Source of the DNA: an uncultured Bacteroides sp.
GTDB taxonomy: Bacteria; Bacteroidota; Bacteroidia; Bacteroidales; Bacteroidaceae
DNA: 64,000 bases
Assembly (NCBI RefSeq): GCF_963678425.1
Contig: NZ_OY782855.1
Location: 682,001-746,000, forward strand
Reading direction: 5' to 3'
The position numbers and the translations under genes are program-made. This document shows, piece by piece, positions 49,180 to 57,843 of this stretch (within the stretch, counting starts at the first letter, position 1; the number at the start of each line of letters is the position of its first letter). The notes beneath the pieces were generated by a model. That model was not told where the DNA came from, searched no databases, and worked only from the letters and a program-made list of their open reading frames with translations.

Positions 49180-49652
49180 TGGTCATATTTTATTCTATAA
49201 AAACATTTAGAAGTGCATTATGTAGTCTTTGTTCTAAACCAAAAGAAGGGTACTCTTCTGTAATTAAAGATATCTGCAAAGAATTTAAAGAGAAACCTAT
49301 TGAAGAAATCCGAATTAATAGAGACATGATAATCAGTGAAGATAAATTTACCATTATAAAACTTCGATTACCAAATTCTGGACAAAATTTAAGTAAAAAA
49401 AATGGATTTAGATTAATATATCTAGTTCACAAGCAAAATGATGAAGTGACCTTTTTATACATTTACCCCAAAAGAGGCCCAAAAGGTTTGATAACAATAA
49501 AAGACAATGAGATATTATCGTTATTGGATGAATTTGCAGAAGAAAATAAAGGTTCATTATTGGTTTCTCATGATATAGAAAATGAATTAGAGGAAATAAA
49601 AATTAACCAACCTAATGTAGTGATTATGGATATTACTAGCGTTATAAAATAA
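49179..49652 (+). CDS. RelE/ParE-like toxin-fold protein (157 aa)
   Basis: Starts with GTG at 49179. The middle 'KKNGFRLIYLVHKQNDEVTFLYIYPKRGPKGL' has the strand pattern and 'GFRLIY....LYIYPK' signature of RelE/ParE-fold toxins, with extra N- and C-terminal parts, longer than the ~90 residues usual for the family. It is coupled to the preceding gene. An mRNA interferase or gyrase toxin role is inferred. Confidence 0.55.
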   Translation: MVIFYSIKTFRSALCSLCSKPKEGYSSVIKDICKEFKEKPIEEIRINRDMIISEDKFTIIKLRLPNSGQNLSKKNGFRLIYLVHKQNDEVTFLYIYPKRGPKGLITIKDNEILSLLDEFAEENKGSLLVSHDIENELEEIKINQPNVVIMDITSVIK

Positions 49653-49687
49653 CAAAAACTAAAAGTTTCAACATTTTTAACACGCCA

Positions 49688-50023
49688 TTATATAGTCAAT
49701 ATTTTTTCACCAGCCTTCAGGTAGCCTGTCAAAGGTTCACCCATATAACGGACATCTACACCCAATCTTAGCAGAACATCTGTTACTCCAAACTTTTCAC
49801 AGCAATCTTTACAGGCTTCAACATGTACCCCCTGCCCTAGCATTTCAAGGACTTCTGTTTGTATCTGAGTATCGTTTCCAATTAATTTAGCAGAAGCTCC
49901 CCATATAATCACATTTACTTCCTGCCACCAATTTCTCTTCTTCGAATTGATTGCATACATTGATAACATATTGAATACTGTATCTTTATTATCTGTTGTC
50001 CAAAGAATGTTAAGCTTTTCCAT
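49688..50023 (-). CDS. DsrE-family protein
   Basis: A 111-residue alpha/beta protein: 'LNILWTTDNKDTVFNMLSMYAIN', 'VNVIIWGASAKLI', 'EMLGQGVHVEACKDCCEKFG'. This is the DsrE/YchN-like fold, with two Cys in 'ACKDCC' that could relay sulfur. It follows the integrase gene by 11 bp on the same strand and may be co-expressed from the integrase promoter. Whether it is phage or host cargo is not clear. Confidence 0.75.
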   Translation of the reverse strand: MEKLNILWTTDNKDTVFNMLSMYAINSKKRNWWQEVNVIIWGASAKLIGNDTQIQTEVLEMLGQGVHVEACKDCCEKFGVTDVLLRLGVDVRYMGEPLTGYLKAGEKILTI

Positions 50024-50034
50024 TATTATTTTTA

Positions 50035-51303
50035 TTATGGTTCATTATTAAGTACAAAATCAACTACAGTTCTAATGACCTCATCAATTCGAGTGAAGTC
50101 TTTCTTTATGTACACATCAGTTATGGAGCCACCGGATGAATGATTAAGGCATAAGCCAATATCATCTTTACTCACATTACAATCATTTCGGGCAATCGTA
50201 GCAAATGAGTGACGAGCTGAGTAGAATTGTATATAATCAATTTCCAACTCATCACACATGGTTTTCATTCCTTTATATATGGCTGTATTAAAAGCATCTG
50301 CGCTCGCATAACGCTTGTAAAAGTCAAACACATGATCGTTGGTTACATCTCTATATTTCTCAACTATACTTTTAATTTCAGGGATTATACCAACAGAGAT
50401 AAAGGCTTCATCGCGACGGTTGTATCTTGTTTTTGTTCGTTTATACTCAATCCTTCCTTCGTTAAGATCTCTAGAATTGTATAAATCGACTGCATTCATT
50501 CCGGCCAGACAGAATGATAACATATATATATCCCGGGCCATTTCAGCCAATCTAAACGTCCTCCCTGGATTTGCTGTATAGTTAAACACTTTTTTTATGA
50601 TCGCTGCATCAACAGCTCTTTTTTGGGGTACACATACCGGGGGAATCTTATAAGATTTAAAGGGATTGTTTGTTATGACTATATCGCCCAATTCGTAATC
50701 ATTGAATTCTTCTAAAGCACGATTAAAGATAGTCTTTATAGATGACATTGCAACATGAATGCCAGAATTGCTAAGTGGTTCTAATATCTTATCCTTTCCT
50801 CTGATATTCATGGTACGTTCTGAACGAAGCCATTCCTCGAATCTCCTGAGCAAATTTGAAGTTAGGTTTTTAACATACAATGTCTCTCCATCCATGAACG
50901 CTTCAAGAGCATTAATGCCGGTAGTTTTTAGGATTTTTGAATTCTTATTCTCAATAGTGGAAATATATTTTCTGGCGTACTTTATAAAATCAATGTTATT
51001 CGTTCTACTCATTCGCCTTTCCAACAAAGATACAACTGATTTAGAATCTTCACATGAAGAAACAAGGTCTTGGCTTTCATTAATGAGCTCCCGGTACATC
51101 TTCACTGTTTCATTCAATGAGTCTATCAATTTTCCTGATGTTACGGTTCCACTGGCTGCCCCTCTTTTGAATTTTACAAACTCTGTAAATATTGGAGTTG
51201 CAATATACGAAGATGTCCCGTTGTGAGAGATTCTAATTTTAGGATTATACGTCCCATCCGCTTTCTTATGGTGCTTTAAGACCACCCATGCTACAGTTGC
51301 CAT
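50035..51303 (-). CDS. int: Tyrosine recombinase, phage integrase
   Basis: A 422-residue integrase with an N-terminal arm-binding domain ('ADGTYNPKIRISHNGTSSYI'), a SAM-like core-binding domain and a C-terminal catalytic domain holding Arg364, His388 and the nucleophile Tyr398 ('SARHSFATIARNDC', 'CLNHSS', 'DVYIKK'). The first catalytic Arg is replaced in 'CLAGMNAVDLY', and Tyr361 occupies the box-II His. Such changes are seen in some Bacteroidota integrases (IntDOT also lacks the first Arg). Three TGTAAAT repeats lie just upstream. Confidence 0.9.
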   Translation of the reverse strand: MATVAWVVLKHHKKADGTYNPKIRISHNGTSSYIATPIFTEFVKFKRGAASGTVTSGKLIDSLNETVKMYRELINESQDLVSSCEDSKSVVSLLERRMSRTNNIDFIKYARKYISTIENKNSKILKTTGINALEAFMDGETLYVKNLTSNLLRRFEEWLRSERTMNIRGKDKILEPLSNSGIHVAMSSIKTIFNRALEEFNDYELGDIVITNNPFKSYKIPPVCVPQKRAVDAAIIKKVFNYTANPGRTFRLAEMARDIYMLSFCLAGMNAVDLYNSRDLNEGRIEYKRTKTRYNRRDEAFISVGIIPEIKSIVEKYRDVTNDHVFDFYKRYASADAFNTAIYKGMKTMCDELEIDYIQFYSARHSFATIARNDCNVSKDDIGLCLNHSSGGSITDVYIKKDFTRIDEVIRTVVDFVLNNEP

Positions 51304-51305
51304 TT

Positions 51306-51334
51306 TGTAAATTCCTTGTAAATTATGTGTAAAT
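51306..51334. promoter_or_regulatory. Three TGTAAAT repeats spaced 11 bp, before the integrase
   Basis: TGTAAAT occurs at 51306-51312, 51317-51323 and 51328-51334, exactly one helical turn apart, beginning 3 bp after the integrase start. This is the arrangement of arm-type or accessory sites of an integrase or excisionase, or of an autoregulatory site. The right attachment site should lie nearby. Confidence 0.5.
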
Positions 51335-51458
51335 ACAAAGGTAACATTTTGCAGTATTTCAGTTTACCCAAATCGTATATTTAACAATTCAAAAGCTCTA
51401 AAACCACCATTAATAAAGGCTTTTGCTTGATTCTTAATTAGTTACAAAATAACCAAAT
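51335..51458. other. Probable right prophage junction (attR region)
   Basis: Between the integrase start and the first host gene. No attL is available for comparison because the left end is outside the window, so the att core cannot be located. A weak hairpin (51391-51424, AAAAGC/GCTTTT) may be the terminator of the host operon. Confidence 0.4.
51391..51424 (-). terminator. Possible terminator of the host minus-strand operon
   Basis: On the minus strand AAAAGC pairs with GCTTTT across 22 nt, after the DUF6057-like gene stop (51459). The stem is short and AT-rich, so the call is weak. Confidence 0.35.
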
Positions 51459-53273
51459 TCATTTATACATGTAATACCACCAAAACGTTTGTCCGTAATT
51501 ACGACGCATGATATTCTTTTCTGTAACCGGATTCTTTTGCTCTTTCTTCAGCTTAAGAAACTCATCAAACGTTTTCTTTGTTGCTGCATTTACATACAAG
51601 GCTGGACCAACATGCTGATAGTTGCACAAAGCAGCAGCTTCTGCATAATGCTTTGGCAAAGGATTCTTGTAGAACAATCTATATAACTTTACTCCCCAGG
51701 CAAATTTATCCAGTTTTTTATTCAGCAAGGCAGACATCATGTAATAATCGTATGCCACCCTATTATCTATATTCCTGCGATAAAAATCGCAAATGAATTC
51801 AGCATATTTACCCTTAGTAGGGAATTCGTAATACTTATCAGACAATCGCTTTTTAATATCTCCCAGCACTGAATCCTTATTTATAAGAGTATTATCTGAA
51901 GAGTATTCATGGAACTTTTGAGCCAGATCACGATGATACAATGTATTTTCTAAGATTCCGGCAACATTCTTTGTTACATTCAAATGTCCATTAATCGTTG
52001 CAATAAGAGCATAATTCTTCAGCAATCTATAACAATCCTTTTTCTGAAGATAACTATTGTCAGCCCATTCGGTTGCTATATGCTTAGCTCCTAAATAAGA
52101 ATAAATCATAGCTCCTTCTGGATATGAAAGTGTATCTTTGCAATAATCAAAAAACAAACCGTCTGTTTTATAATCCTGTGCATATTCAAACATCTCTTCA
52201 CCTGATTTCCCGGAGAGTTCCAACGCGAAATTATGAAGCACAGTCATCTCTCTTGTGGGATGAGAAGCATTTTTTCCAACTTTCAGAGCATGTTTAAAAT
52301 CTCTTTTCTGGATATAACAGTCAATCGCCATCTCATATCTGAAATTATCATTGGTATTTGCCATGGCAACAGTTACTGAACAAATAACAAGCAAACAGAT
52401 AAGATTTGTATAAGTCCATCTTGCATAAGATTTAATACGATTCCCGGATGGGAAAAAGCGTTGCTTGATTGCTGCAAAGATAAAAAAGAACAAAAGTAAT
52501 AAATGCGGCAATTGATTTTCTCCACTCTGGCCATTAGGAATTGCCGGATGAATACCGAACAATATCTGTGAACTCATTGAGTTGGGATAGAGAAAGAGTT
52601 TAGCTACAAGAAATGATAATAGATATAAGCCCACACACGTTAAATATATCAGAGATTTCTGCTGGTAGTTAATTGAAAAAATACTGCACAAGAATAAAAA
52701 TCCAAAGAAATAAGCAGCAATGCTACCCGATAATCCGAAAAACAATAAAGGGAAAAGCCAGCATAAAGTAATGAAACTTATGCGTGGATTTTCTATTTTC
52801 TGAAAGAAAAAGTAGAAAAGCAATAAAAAGAATATTCCAAGTACATAAGTAAAGATATACTCTACATGAGTCATTAAATAGAATGAGCGCCCAACATTCG
52901 TTATGATTATTAAGAGGAGAAATGATGGGATATATGAAAGAATAAAATATTTATTGTTAAGACTAAAAAGTCTGCAGGTAAACCACTGAATCAAATGCAA
53001 TAAAGCGGTAATAAAAAGTGCACCCAACCAAGGATAATGCAGGAACTGAGTAAAAAAACATGCCAGATAGAGAAGCACTCCGCCCGGCTGACTAACCTTT
53101 TCCAGAAAGAAAGGAATATTATAAACAAAAAGAGAAAAATCTTCTGTCATGCTTAGCAAGTATTGAAAGCTGACGGATAGATAAACGAAACTAAATATCC
53201 AGAAAAGAAGCCCGCTAACCAATGATATGGTGCGAGCTGTTCTCTTTCCGGAATACGAATTGTAGCTATACAT
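51459..53273 (-). CDS. DUF6057-like multi-pass membrane protein
   Basis: A 604-residue protein. About 10 hydrophobic segments occupy residues ~17-310 (e.g. LVSGLLFWIFSFVYLSVSF, LLYLACFFTQFLHYPWLGAL). The C-terminal half is cytoplasmic or periplasmic and TPR-like ('YIQKRDFKHALKVGKN'). This is a Bacteroidales-specific family whose function is unknown, located after glgB with 4 bp between them. Confidence 0.75.
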   Translation of the reverse strand: MYSYNSYSGKRTARTISLVSGLLFWIFSFVYLSVSFQYLLSMTEDFSLFVYNIPFFLEKVSQPGGVLLYLACFFTQFLHYPWLGALFITALLHLIQWFTCRLFSLNNKYFILSYIPSFLLLIIITNVGRSFYLMTHVEYIFTYVLGIFFLLLFYFFFQKIENPRISFITLCWLFPLLFFGLSGSIAAYFFGFLFLCSIFSINYQQKSLIYLTCVGLYLLSFLVAKLFLYPNSMSSQILFGIHPAIPNGQSGENQLPHLLLLFFFIFAAIKQRFFPSGNRIKSYARWTYTNLICLLVICSVTVAMANTNDNFRYEMAIDCYIQKRDFKHALKVGKNASHPTREMTVLHNFALELSGKSGEEMFEYAQDYKTDGLFFDYCKDTLSYPEGAMIYSYLGAKHIATEWADNSYLQKKDCYRLLKNYALIATINGHLNVTKNVAGILENTLYHRDLAQKFHEYSSDNTLINKDSVLGDIKKRLSDKYYEFPTKGKYAEFICDFYRRNIDNRVAYDYYMMSALLNKKLDKFAWGVKLYRLFYKNPLPKHYAEAAALCNYQHVGPALYVNAATKKTFDEFLKLKKEQKNPVTEKNIMRRNYGQTFWWYYMYK

Positions 53274-53277
53274 ATAA

Positions 53278-55290
53278 TTATTCTATTTTACGCAATACCA
53301 TAGCTGAACGAGCCGGGATGTAAAGCTTCAGCCATTCTTTCTTTTCGCCTTTATATAGTGAATCAAAATTCGTAAGATGTTTAATGCTGTCATCAGCTAA
53401 TCCATTTCCCCCAAACTCTTTAGCATCAGTATTTAGTACGACTTCATAAGAACCGGGCTCAACAAGGAATCCATAATCGGTGAACGATTTGGAAGGATTG
53501 AAATTGAAAACAAAAACATAATCTTTGCGTTTATAAGCCAGTATCTGATCACTGTCGTTATGCCAGATTTCCTGTACAGGAATAGTTTGGAAACCATTAA
53601 TTCCCTTAACCAACTCAATCATTCTTTGATCAAAATCGGCCAGATAATGGTAAGTCAATGTTTTACGATCAACAAGATCCCATTGACGACGGGCATATTT
53701 ACATGACCAGCCATTGCCTTCACGAGGGAAATCGATCCATTCCGGATGACCAAATTCATTACCCATAAAGTTGAGATAACCACCATTAATTGTTGTGGCT
53801 GTAACTAAACGAATCATTTTATGAAGAGCAATTCCACGATTTACATTATAGTTTTCACTACCTTTTTGCATGTGCCAGTACATATCAGCATCAATAAGAC
53901 GGAATATTACAGTCTTATCTCCAACCAATGCCTGATCGTGACTTTCTGCATACGAAATAGTTTTCTCTTCTTTGCGGCGATTTGTTACTTCCCAGAAAAT
54001 GGATGAGGGTTTCCAGTCTTCATCAATTCTTTCTTTAATGGTTTTAATCCAGTAATCAGGAATATTCATTGCCATGCGATAGTCGAATCCATAACCTCCA
54101 TCTTCCGTTTTAACTGCAAGTCCCGGCATTCCAGACACCTCTTCAGCTATTGTAACTGCTTGTGGTTTGACCTGATGTATGAGCTTATTCGCCAATGTCA
54201 GGTAACATATCGCATTGTCATCCTGATAACCGTTGTAATAATCACCATAACCAGCAAAAGCTTCTCCCAAACCATGACTGTGGTATAACATGGAAGTTAC
54301 TCCATCGAAACGGAATCCATCAAATTTGTATTCATCAAGCCAATATTTACAATTGGAAAGCAAGAAATGTAAGACCTCATTCTTTCCATAATCAAAACAG
54401 AGCGAATCCCAGGCCGGATGTTCTCTTTTGCTTCCTTGATAAAAATATTGGTTAGGATCACCAGCCAGGTTACCCAACCCTTCAAGTTCATTCTTCACTG
54501 AATGAGAATGAACAATATCCATAATTACAGCAATACCCAATCCATGAGCTGTATCTATCAATCGTTTCAACTCCTCAGGAGTTCCAAAGCGTGAAGATAT
54601 AGCAAAGAAATTGGAAACATGATAACCAAAACTTCCGTAATAAGGATGCTCCTGAATTGCCATAATCTGAATACAGTTATATCCGGCTTTTGCTATTCGT
54701 GGAAGTATTTTTTCACGGAATTCTTCGTATGTACCCACCTTTTCCTCCTGTTGAGCCATACCAATATGGCACTCATAGATTAATAAAGGATCAGTATTAG
54801 GAGTAAATGGTGTTTTACTGAATTGAAATCTCTCTTGAGGACTCCAAACCTGAGCGGAAAATATTTTAGTAACATCATCCTGAACCACTCGTGTAGCCCA
54901 GGCTGGGATGCGTTCACCTTGTCCTCCGTTCCAGTAAACTTTCAACTTATACAAATCGCCATGTACTAACGCATCAGCCGGTAGATTTAACTCCCAATTA
55001 CCGTTTCCGATGCGTTTCATAGCATAAGTATCATTCTCTTTCCAGTCACTGAATGTACCAATCATATAGATCTGAGTGGCATTAGGAGCCCACTCCCGGA
55101 ATACCCAGCCTTCATTTGTTCGGTGTAACCCAAAATACAAATATCCTGTAGCAAAGTCAGAGAGTGTTTGATCCCCGTTTTCTGTTAACTCGGACTCTTT
55201 ACTGAGCGCATGCTCATAACGTCCTTCTATTGCCGTCTTAAACGGTTCAAGCCAAGGGTCGCTCTTAATTAAATTCAGTGTCTTATTCAT
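53278..55290 (-). CDS. glgB: 1,4-alpha-glucan branching enzyme
   Basis: A 670-residue GH13 enzyme that adds alpha-1,6 branches to glycogen. An N-terminal CBM48-like domain (~55-125, 'WVFREWAPNATQIYMIGTFSDW') precedes the catalytic barrel: 'IMDIVHSHS' (~257), 'DGFRFDGVTSMLY' with nucleophile Asp329, 'IAEEVSG' with acid/base Glu384 and 'SYAESHDQALVGDK'. The form is the eukaryote-like GH13_8 type usual in Bacteroidales. It overlaps none of its neighbours and continues a host minus-strand operon. Confidence 0.95.
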   Translation of the reverse strand: MNKTLNLIKSDPWLEPFKTAIEGRYEHALSKESELTENGDQTLSDFATGYLYFGLHRTNEGWVFREWAPNATQIYMIGTFSDWKENDTYAMKRIGNGNWELNLPADALVHGDLYKLKVYWNGGQGERIPAWATRVVQDDVTKIFSAQVWSPQERFQFSKTPFTPNTDPLLIYECHIGMAQQEEKVGTYEEFREKILPRIAKAGYNCIQIMAIQEHPYYGSFGYHVSNFFAISSRFGTPEELKRLIDTAHGLGIAVIMDIVHSHSVKNELEGLGNLAGDPNQYFYQGSKREHPAWDSLCFDYGKNEVLHFLLSNCKYWLDEYKFDGFRFDGVTSMLYHSHGLGEAFAGYGDYYNGYQDDNAICYLTLANKLIHQVKPQAVTIAEEVSGMPGLAVKTEDGGYGFDYRMAMNIPDYWIKTIKERIDEDWKPSSIFWEVTNRRKEEKTISYAESHDQALVGDKTVIFRLIDADMYWHMQKGSENYNVNRGIALHKMIRLVTATTINGGYLNFMGNEFGHPEWIDFPREGNGWSCKYARRQWDLVDRKTLTYHYLADFDQRMIELVKGINGFQTIPVQEIWHNDSDQILAYKRKDYVFVFNFNPSKSFTDYGFLVEPGSYEVVLNTDAKEFGGNGLADDSIKHLTNFDSLYKGEKKEWLKLYIPARSAMVLRKIE

Positions 55291-55309
55291 AGAGAATTTT
55301 ATGTTAATG

Positions 55310-55756
55310 CTAAGCTAAAACTTTTACAATTACTTTTTTTACTCCGGTTTCACTTACCCCTGGTGCATGTCCGTCCTCGGGGAAAAAGATAGCAAACATT
55401 CCTGGTTTTACAGGAATATAGCTTTCTGCCAGTCCTTCAAAAAAAGTAATGTCTTTTTCTTCATTGTAAACTGCATCAGCTGGTTTGCAATCTACAGCTG
55501 GAGTATATCCCATAACCTCAACGCCAGAAAGCGGGATTTGAATATCAATAAATTTATTATGAGTTTCCAGTTTAGCCTGTTCTTTCGTTTTAGGATTGGT
55601 CTGTGCAATATTTACTACTAAATCTTTACCTTTCAATTCTGTTTTTCCAAGCTCCATCTCTGAAAGATTATGTGATTTCAGAAATTCTACAGCCTGAGCA
55701 AAAAGAGGATTCAAAGAGGCATATTTGTCTAAGTTTTCAATTTTATCTACTACCAT
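55310..55756 (-). CDS. YhcH/YjgK/YiaL-family protein
   Basis: A 148-residue cupin-like protein of the DUF386 family: 'LETHNKFIDIQIPLSGVEVMGY', 'ITFFEGLAESYIPVKPGMFAIFFPEDGHAPG', with a metal-binding His pattern. Such proteins act on sugar derivatives (N-acetylneuraminate or related). It lies 19 bp upstream of glgB, hence in the same operon. Confidence 0.9.
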   Translation of the reverse strand: MVVDKIENLDKYASLNPLFAQAVEFLKSHNLSEMELGKTELKGKDLVVNIAQTNPKTKEQAKLETHNKFIDIQIPLSGVEVMGYTPAVDCKPADAVYNEEKDITFFEGLAESYIPVKPGMFAIFFPEDGHAPGVSETGVKKVIVKVLA

Positions 55757-55781
55757 GATTTATTATTTAGTGGTTTATATT

Positions 55782-56447
55782 TTATTCAAAGTCATCTATT
55801 GTATAATTGGTAAAATCACAAAAGCGTTTCAACTGTTTAAATACATCTGATACATTATCTAGCATATGTTCATCTAAAAAGAATTCATCGGGTATCTGAT
55901 AAGCACAGGAATAATCTTTACACTTAAGATAATCAATGTATTTAAAGTCTTTTGGAAAACCTTTAGGTGCTGTTTTTAAGAAGCTTTCTCCTATTACCGG
56001 GAAATATTTTTTAAAGGCAAGATCCTCAACAATAGATATATATTCGTCAATATTATCATAAACTGACTGCCTGAGAGCCTTCAGTATATTAGGTGAGGGA
56101 CAGTAACTACCTCCGGCCAGAAGACAATTTCTCGGCTGCAGATGTACATAATATCCACAATGCTCAGACTTCTTTCCTTTGGCATTTATATAACCGCCAA
56201 AATGTATTTTATAAGGTGTTTTATCGGGTGAGAAACGGGTATCCCTATATATTCGATACGTGCAATCCTTTGCCTGGATTCCTTTTATATCGTCATCAAA
56301 GAGAGATATTCGTTCTATTATAGCTGTCAACAAATTCTCAAATTCATTCTGAACTTTCAAATAATCACTCTTATGTTCATTGAACCATTCACGATTATTA
56401 TTAGCCGAAAGTTCTTTCAAAAATTCAAATATAACAGGTATATTCAT
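55782..56447 (-). CDS. DUF2461-family protein
   Basis: A 221-residue protein with the characteristic opening 'FEFLKELSANNNREWFNEHKSDYLKVQNEFE' and 'YRIYRDTRFSPDKTPYKIHFGGYI', typical of the TIGR02453/DUF2461 family. Its function is unknown. It precedes the YhcH gene by 25 bp. Confidence 0.9.
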   Translation of the reverse strand: MNIPVIFEFLKELSANNNREWFNEHKSDYLKVQNEFENLLTAIIERISLFDDDIKGIQAKDCTYRIYRDTRFSPDKTPYKIHFGGYINAKGKKSEHCGYYVHLQPRNCLLAGGSYCPSPNILKALRQSVYDNIDEYISIVEDLAFKKYFPVIGESFLKTAPKGFPKDFKYIDYLKCKDYSCAYQIPDEFFLDEHMLDNVSDVFKQLKRFCDFTNYTIDDFE

Positions 56448-56680
56448 TGTTGTATTATTCTTTTTAGCACCACAAACTTACAAAAATATAATTGCTTTAT
56501 CCTACAAATCAGAATAAAAATGAAGATTACAACTACTCTTCTCCATTTTTATTAAATTAAGTAACTCATAATGAAGTTTCTAGTCTGTAACCGAAACAAA
56601 TGTAGGTATCTTTGAAATATTTATCCAAAGAAAAAAATGTAAATTTTGATTTTAAACTTAATGAATATCAGCAAAAGATT
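56448..56680. other. Intergenic region, nothing recognised
   Basis: About 230 bp between the radical SAM gene end and the DUF2461 gene start. No open frame, repeat or hairpin of note, though it must hold the promoter of the DUF2461-glgB unit. Confidence 0.3.
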
Positions 56681-57760
56681 CTAGCAGTTCTCTTTAATTG
56701 GCTCAAGATCAATAAAATGACATTTATAACAGAACTTAGGTGTTTTATTATTAAGCCACATAGTCCTGAATGATCTATAGCTATCACTATTTAAAACATC
56801 CATAACATTACTATTAAAGACATTACCAAAGTTCAATTCCTTGGGGAAAGATTTTCCACAACAGGGAGGTATAAATCCGTTCCAGCAAATATAAAAATGA
56901 TTCCAGGGGAAAGGACACTTCTGAAAACAATTATCAGTCTTGAAATTTTTATTTGTTACTACAACATTTGAAGTCTTGCTTATTGTTTCTTCTAGTTTTG
57001 AAATCACCTCCAGAAATTCCGGTGACTGATAGAACTGATAATATGAACGTTCTATATTGGTTACAGAAGCAAGATTAAACAAAGTAAAATCCATATAGTT
57101 AATACCAACCTCTTCAGCATATTCAACCAATAAAGGCATCTGATGAAAATTTTCCTTGGTTACAACCATGTTTAACATTAAATCTGTTTTTGTGTTTCTG
57201 CACATTTCAGAAAGTATTCTCAGATTCTTATCTAGTTCCTGAAAACTAGCGTTTATCCTAATACTTTCGTAAACACTTCCTAATCCATCTATAGAGACTT
57301 GTATTGTATCTATTTTGTCAACTAACGGTGATACTTTTTCTATAAAATTTGGCAAGATTGCATTAGTAGACACAGAGATTATAATACCTTGATTTTTCGC
57401 CTTAATATAATCTACAACATTCTCCAGTTCTTTATATAAAAAAGTCTCTCCTAAACCAGTCAACCCAATAGAATCAAGGTAAGGCCATAACTCATCAATT
57501 ACCCTTTTAGCCTGATCAATATTCATTTGTCCTTTATCCATAGCTTTCCCATATTCATATTCCCTGGGACAAGTTGTACAAGCCAGATTGCAATGATTGG
57601 TTAGCTCCAGCATTATAGTCGATGGATAAGCAACCTTTGTAGACTTCTTTAATTTATAATAAGAATTTTTGAGTTTATTATAAACATATAAAAACAAGTA
57701 TTTATTACGAGGTAACTTAACAACTCTTTTTAATGCCTTATTTAATCTACGTTTATTCAT
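56681..57760 (-). CDS. Radical SAM/SPASM protein (host)
   Basis: A 359-residue enzyme with CNLACTTC (C57, C61, C64) and the SPASM cluster 'CFQKCPFPWNHFYICWNGFIPPCCGKSF' and 'FCYKCHF'. Residues ~100-110 'GLTGLGETFLYK' and 'SIDGLGSVYE' are conserved. It resembles the anSME-like group of glycan or lipid-related oxidoreductases; the exact substrate is not known. It is not related in context to the phage radical SAM gene. Confidence 0.85.
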   Translation of the reverse strand: MNKRRLNKALKRVVKLPRNKYLFLYVYNKLKNSYYKLKKSTKVAYPSTIMLELTNHCNLACTTCPREYEYGKAMDKGQMNIDQAKRVIDELWPYLDSIGLTGLGETFLYKELENVVDYIKAKNQGIIISVSTNAILPNFIEKVSPLVDKIDTIQVSIDGLGSVYESIRINASFQELDKNLRILSEMCRNTKTDLMLNMVVTKENFHQMPLLVEYAEEVGINYMDFTLFNLASVTNIERSYYQFYQSPEFLEVISKLEETISKTSNVVVTNKNFKTDNCFQKCPFPWNHFYICWNGFIPPCCGKSFPKELNFGNVFNSNVMDVLNSDSYRSFRTMWLNNKTPKFCYKCHFIDLEPIKENC

Positions 57761-57843
57761 AATTGATTTTCTAGTAAATAAATGCTTATTACTTAACTAC
57801 GAAATAGCTACAAGCTAAAAATATATTTGTTATTTTTTTTATC

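Noticed and set aside
1..51458. CRISPR array, retron or diversity-generating retroelement
   Set aside because: No spaced direct repeats of the right length and no reverse transcriptase motif were seen.
51304..51458. Exact attR core
   Set aside because: The left prophage end is outside the window, so no direct repeat can be compared; naming a core would be guesswork.
53821..54455. Plus-strand open frames opposite glgB
   Set aside because: They are antisense to a well-conserved enzyme and show no coding features.
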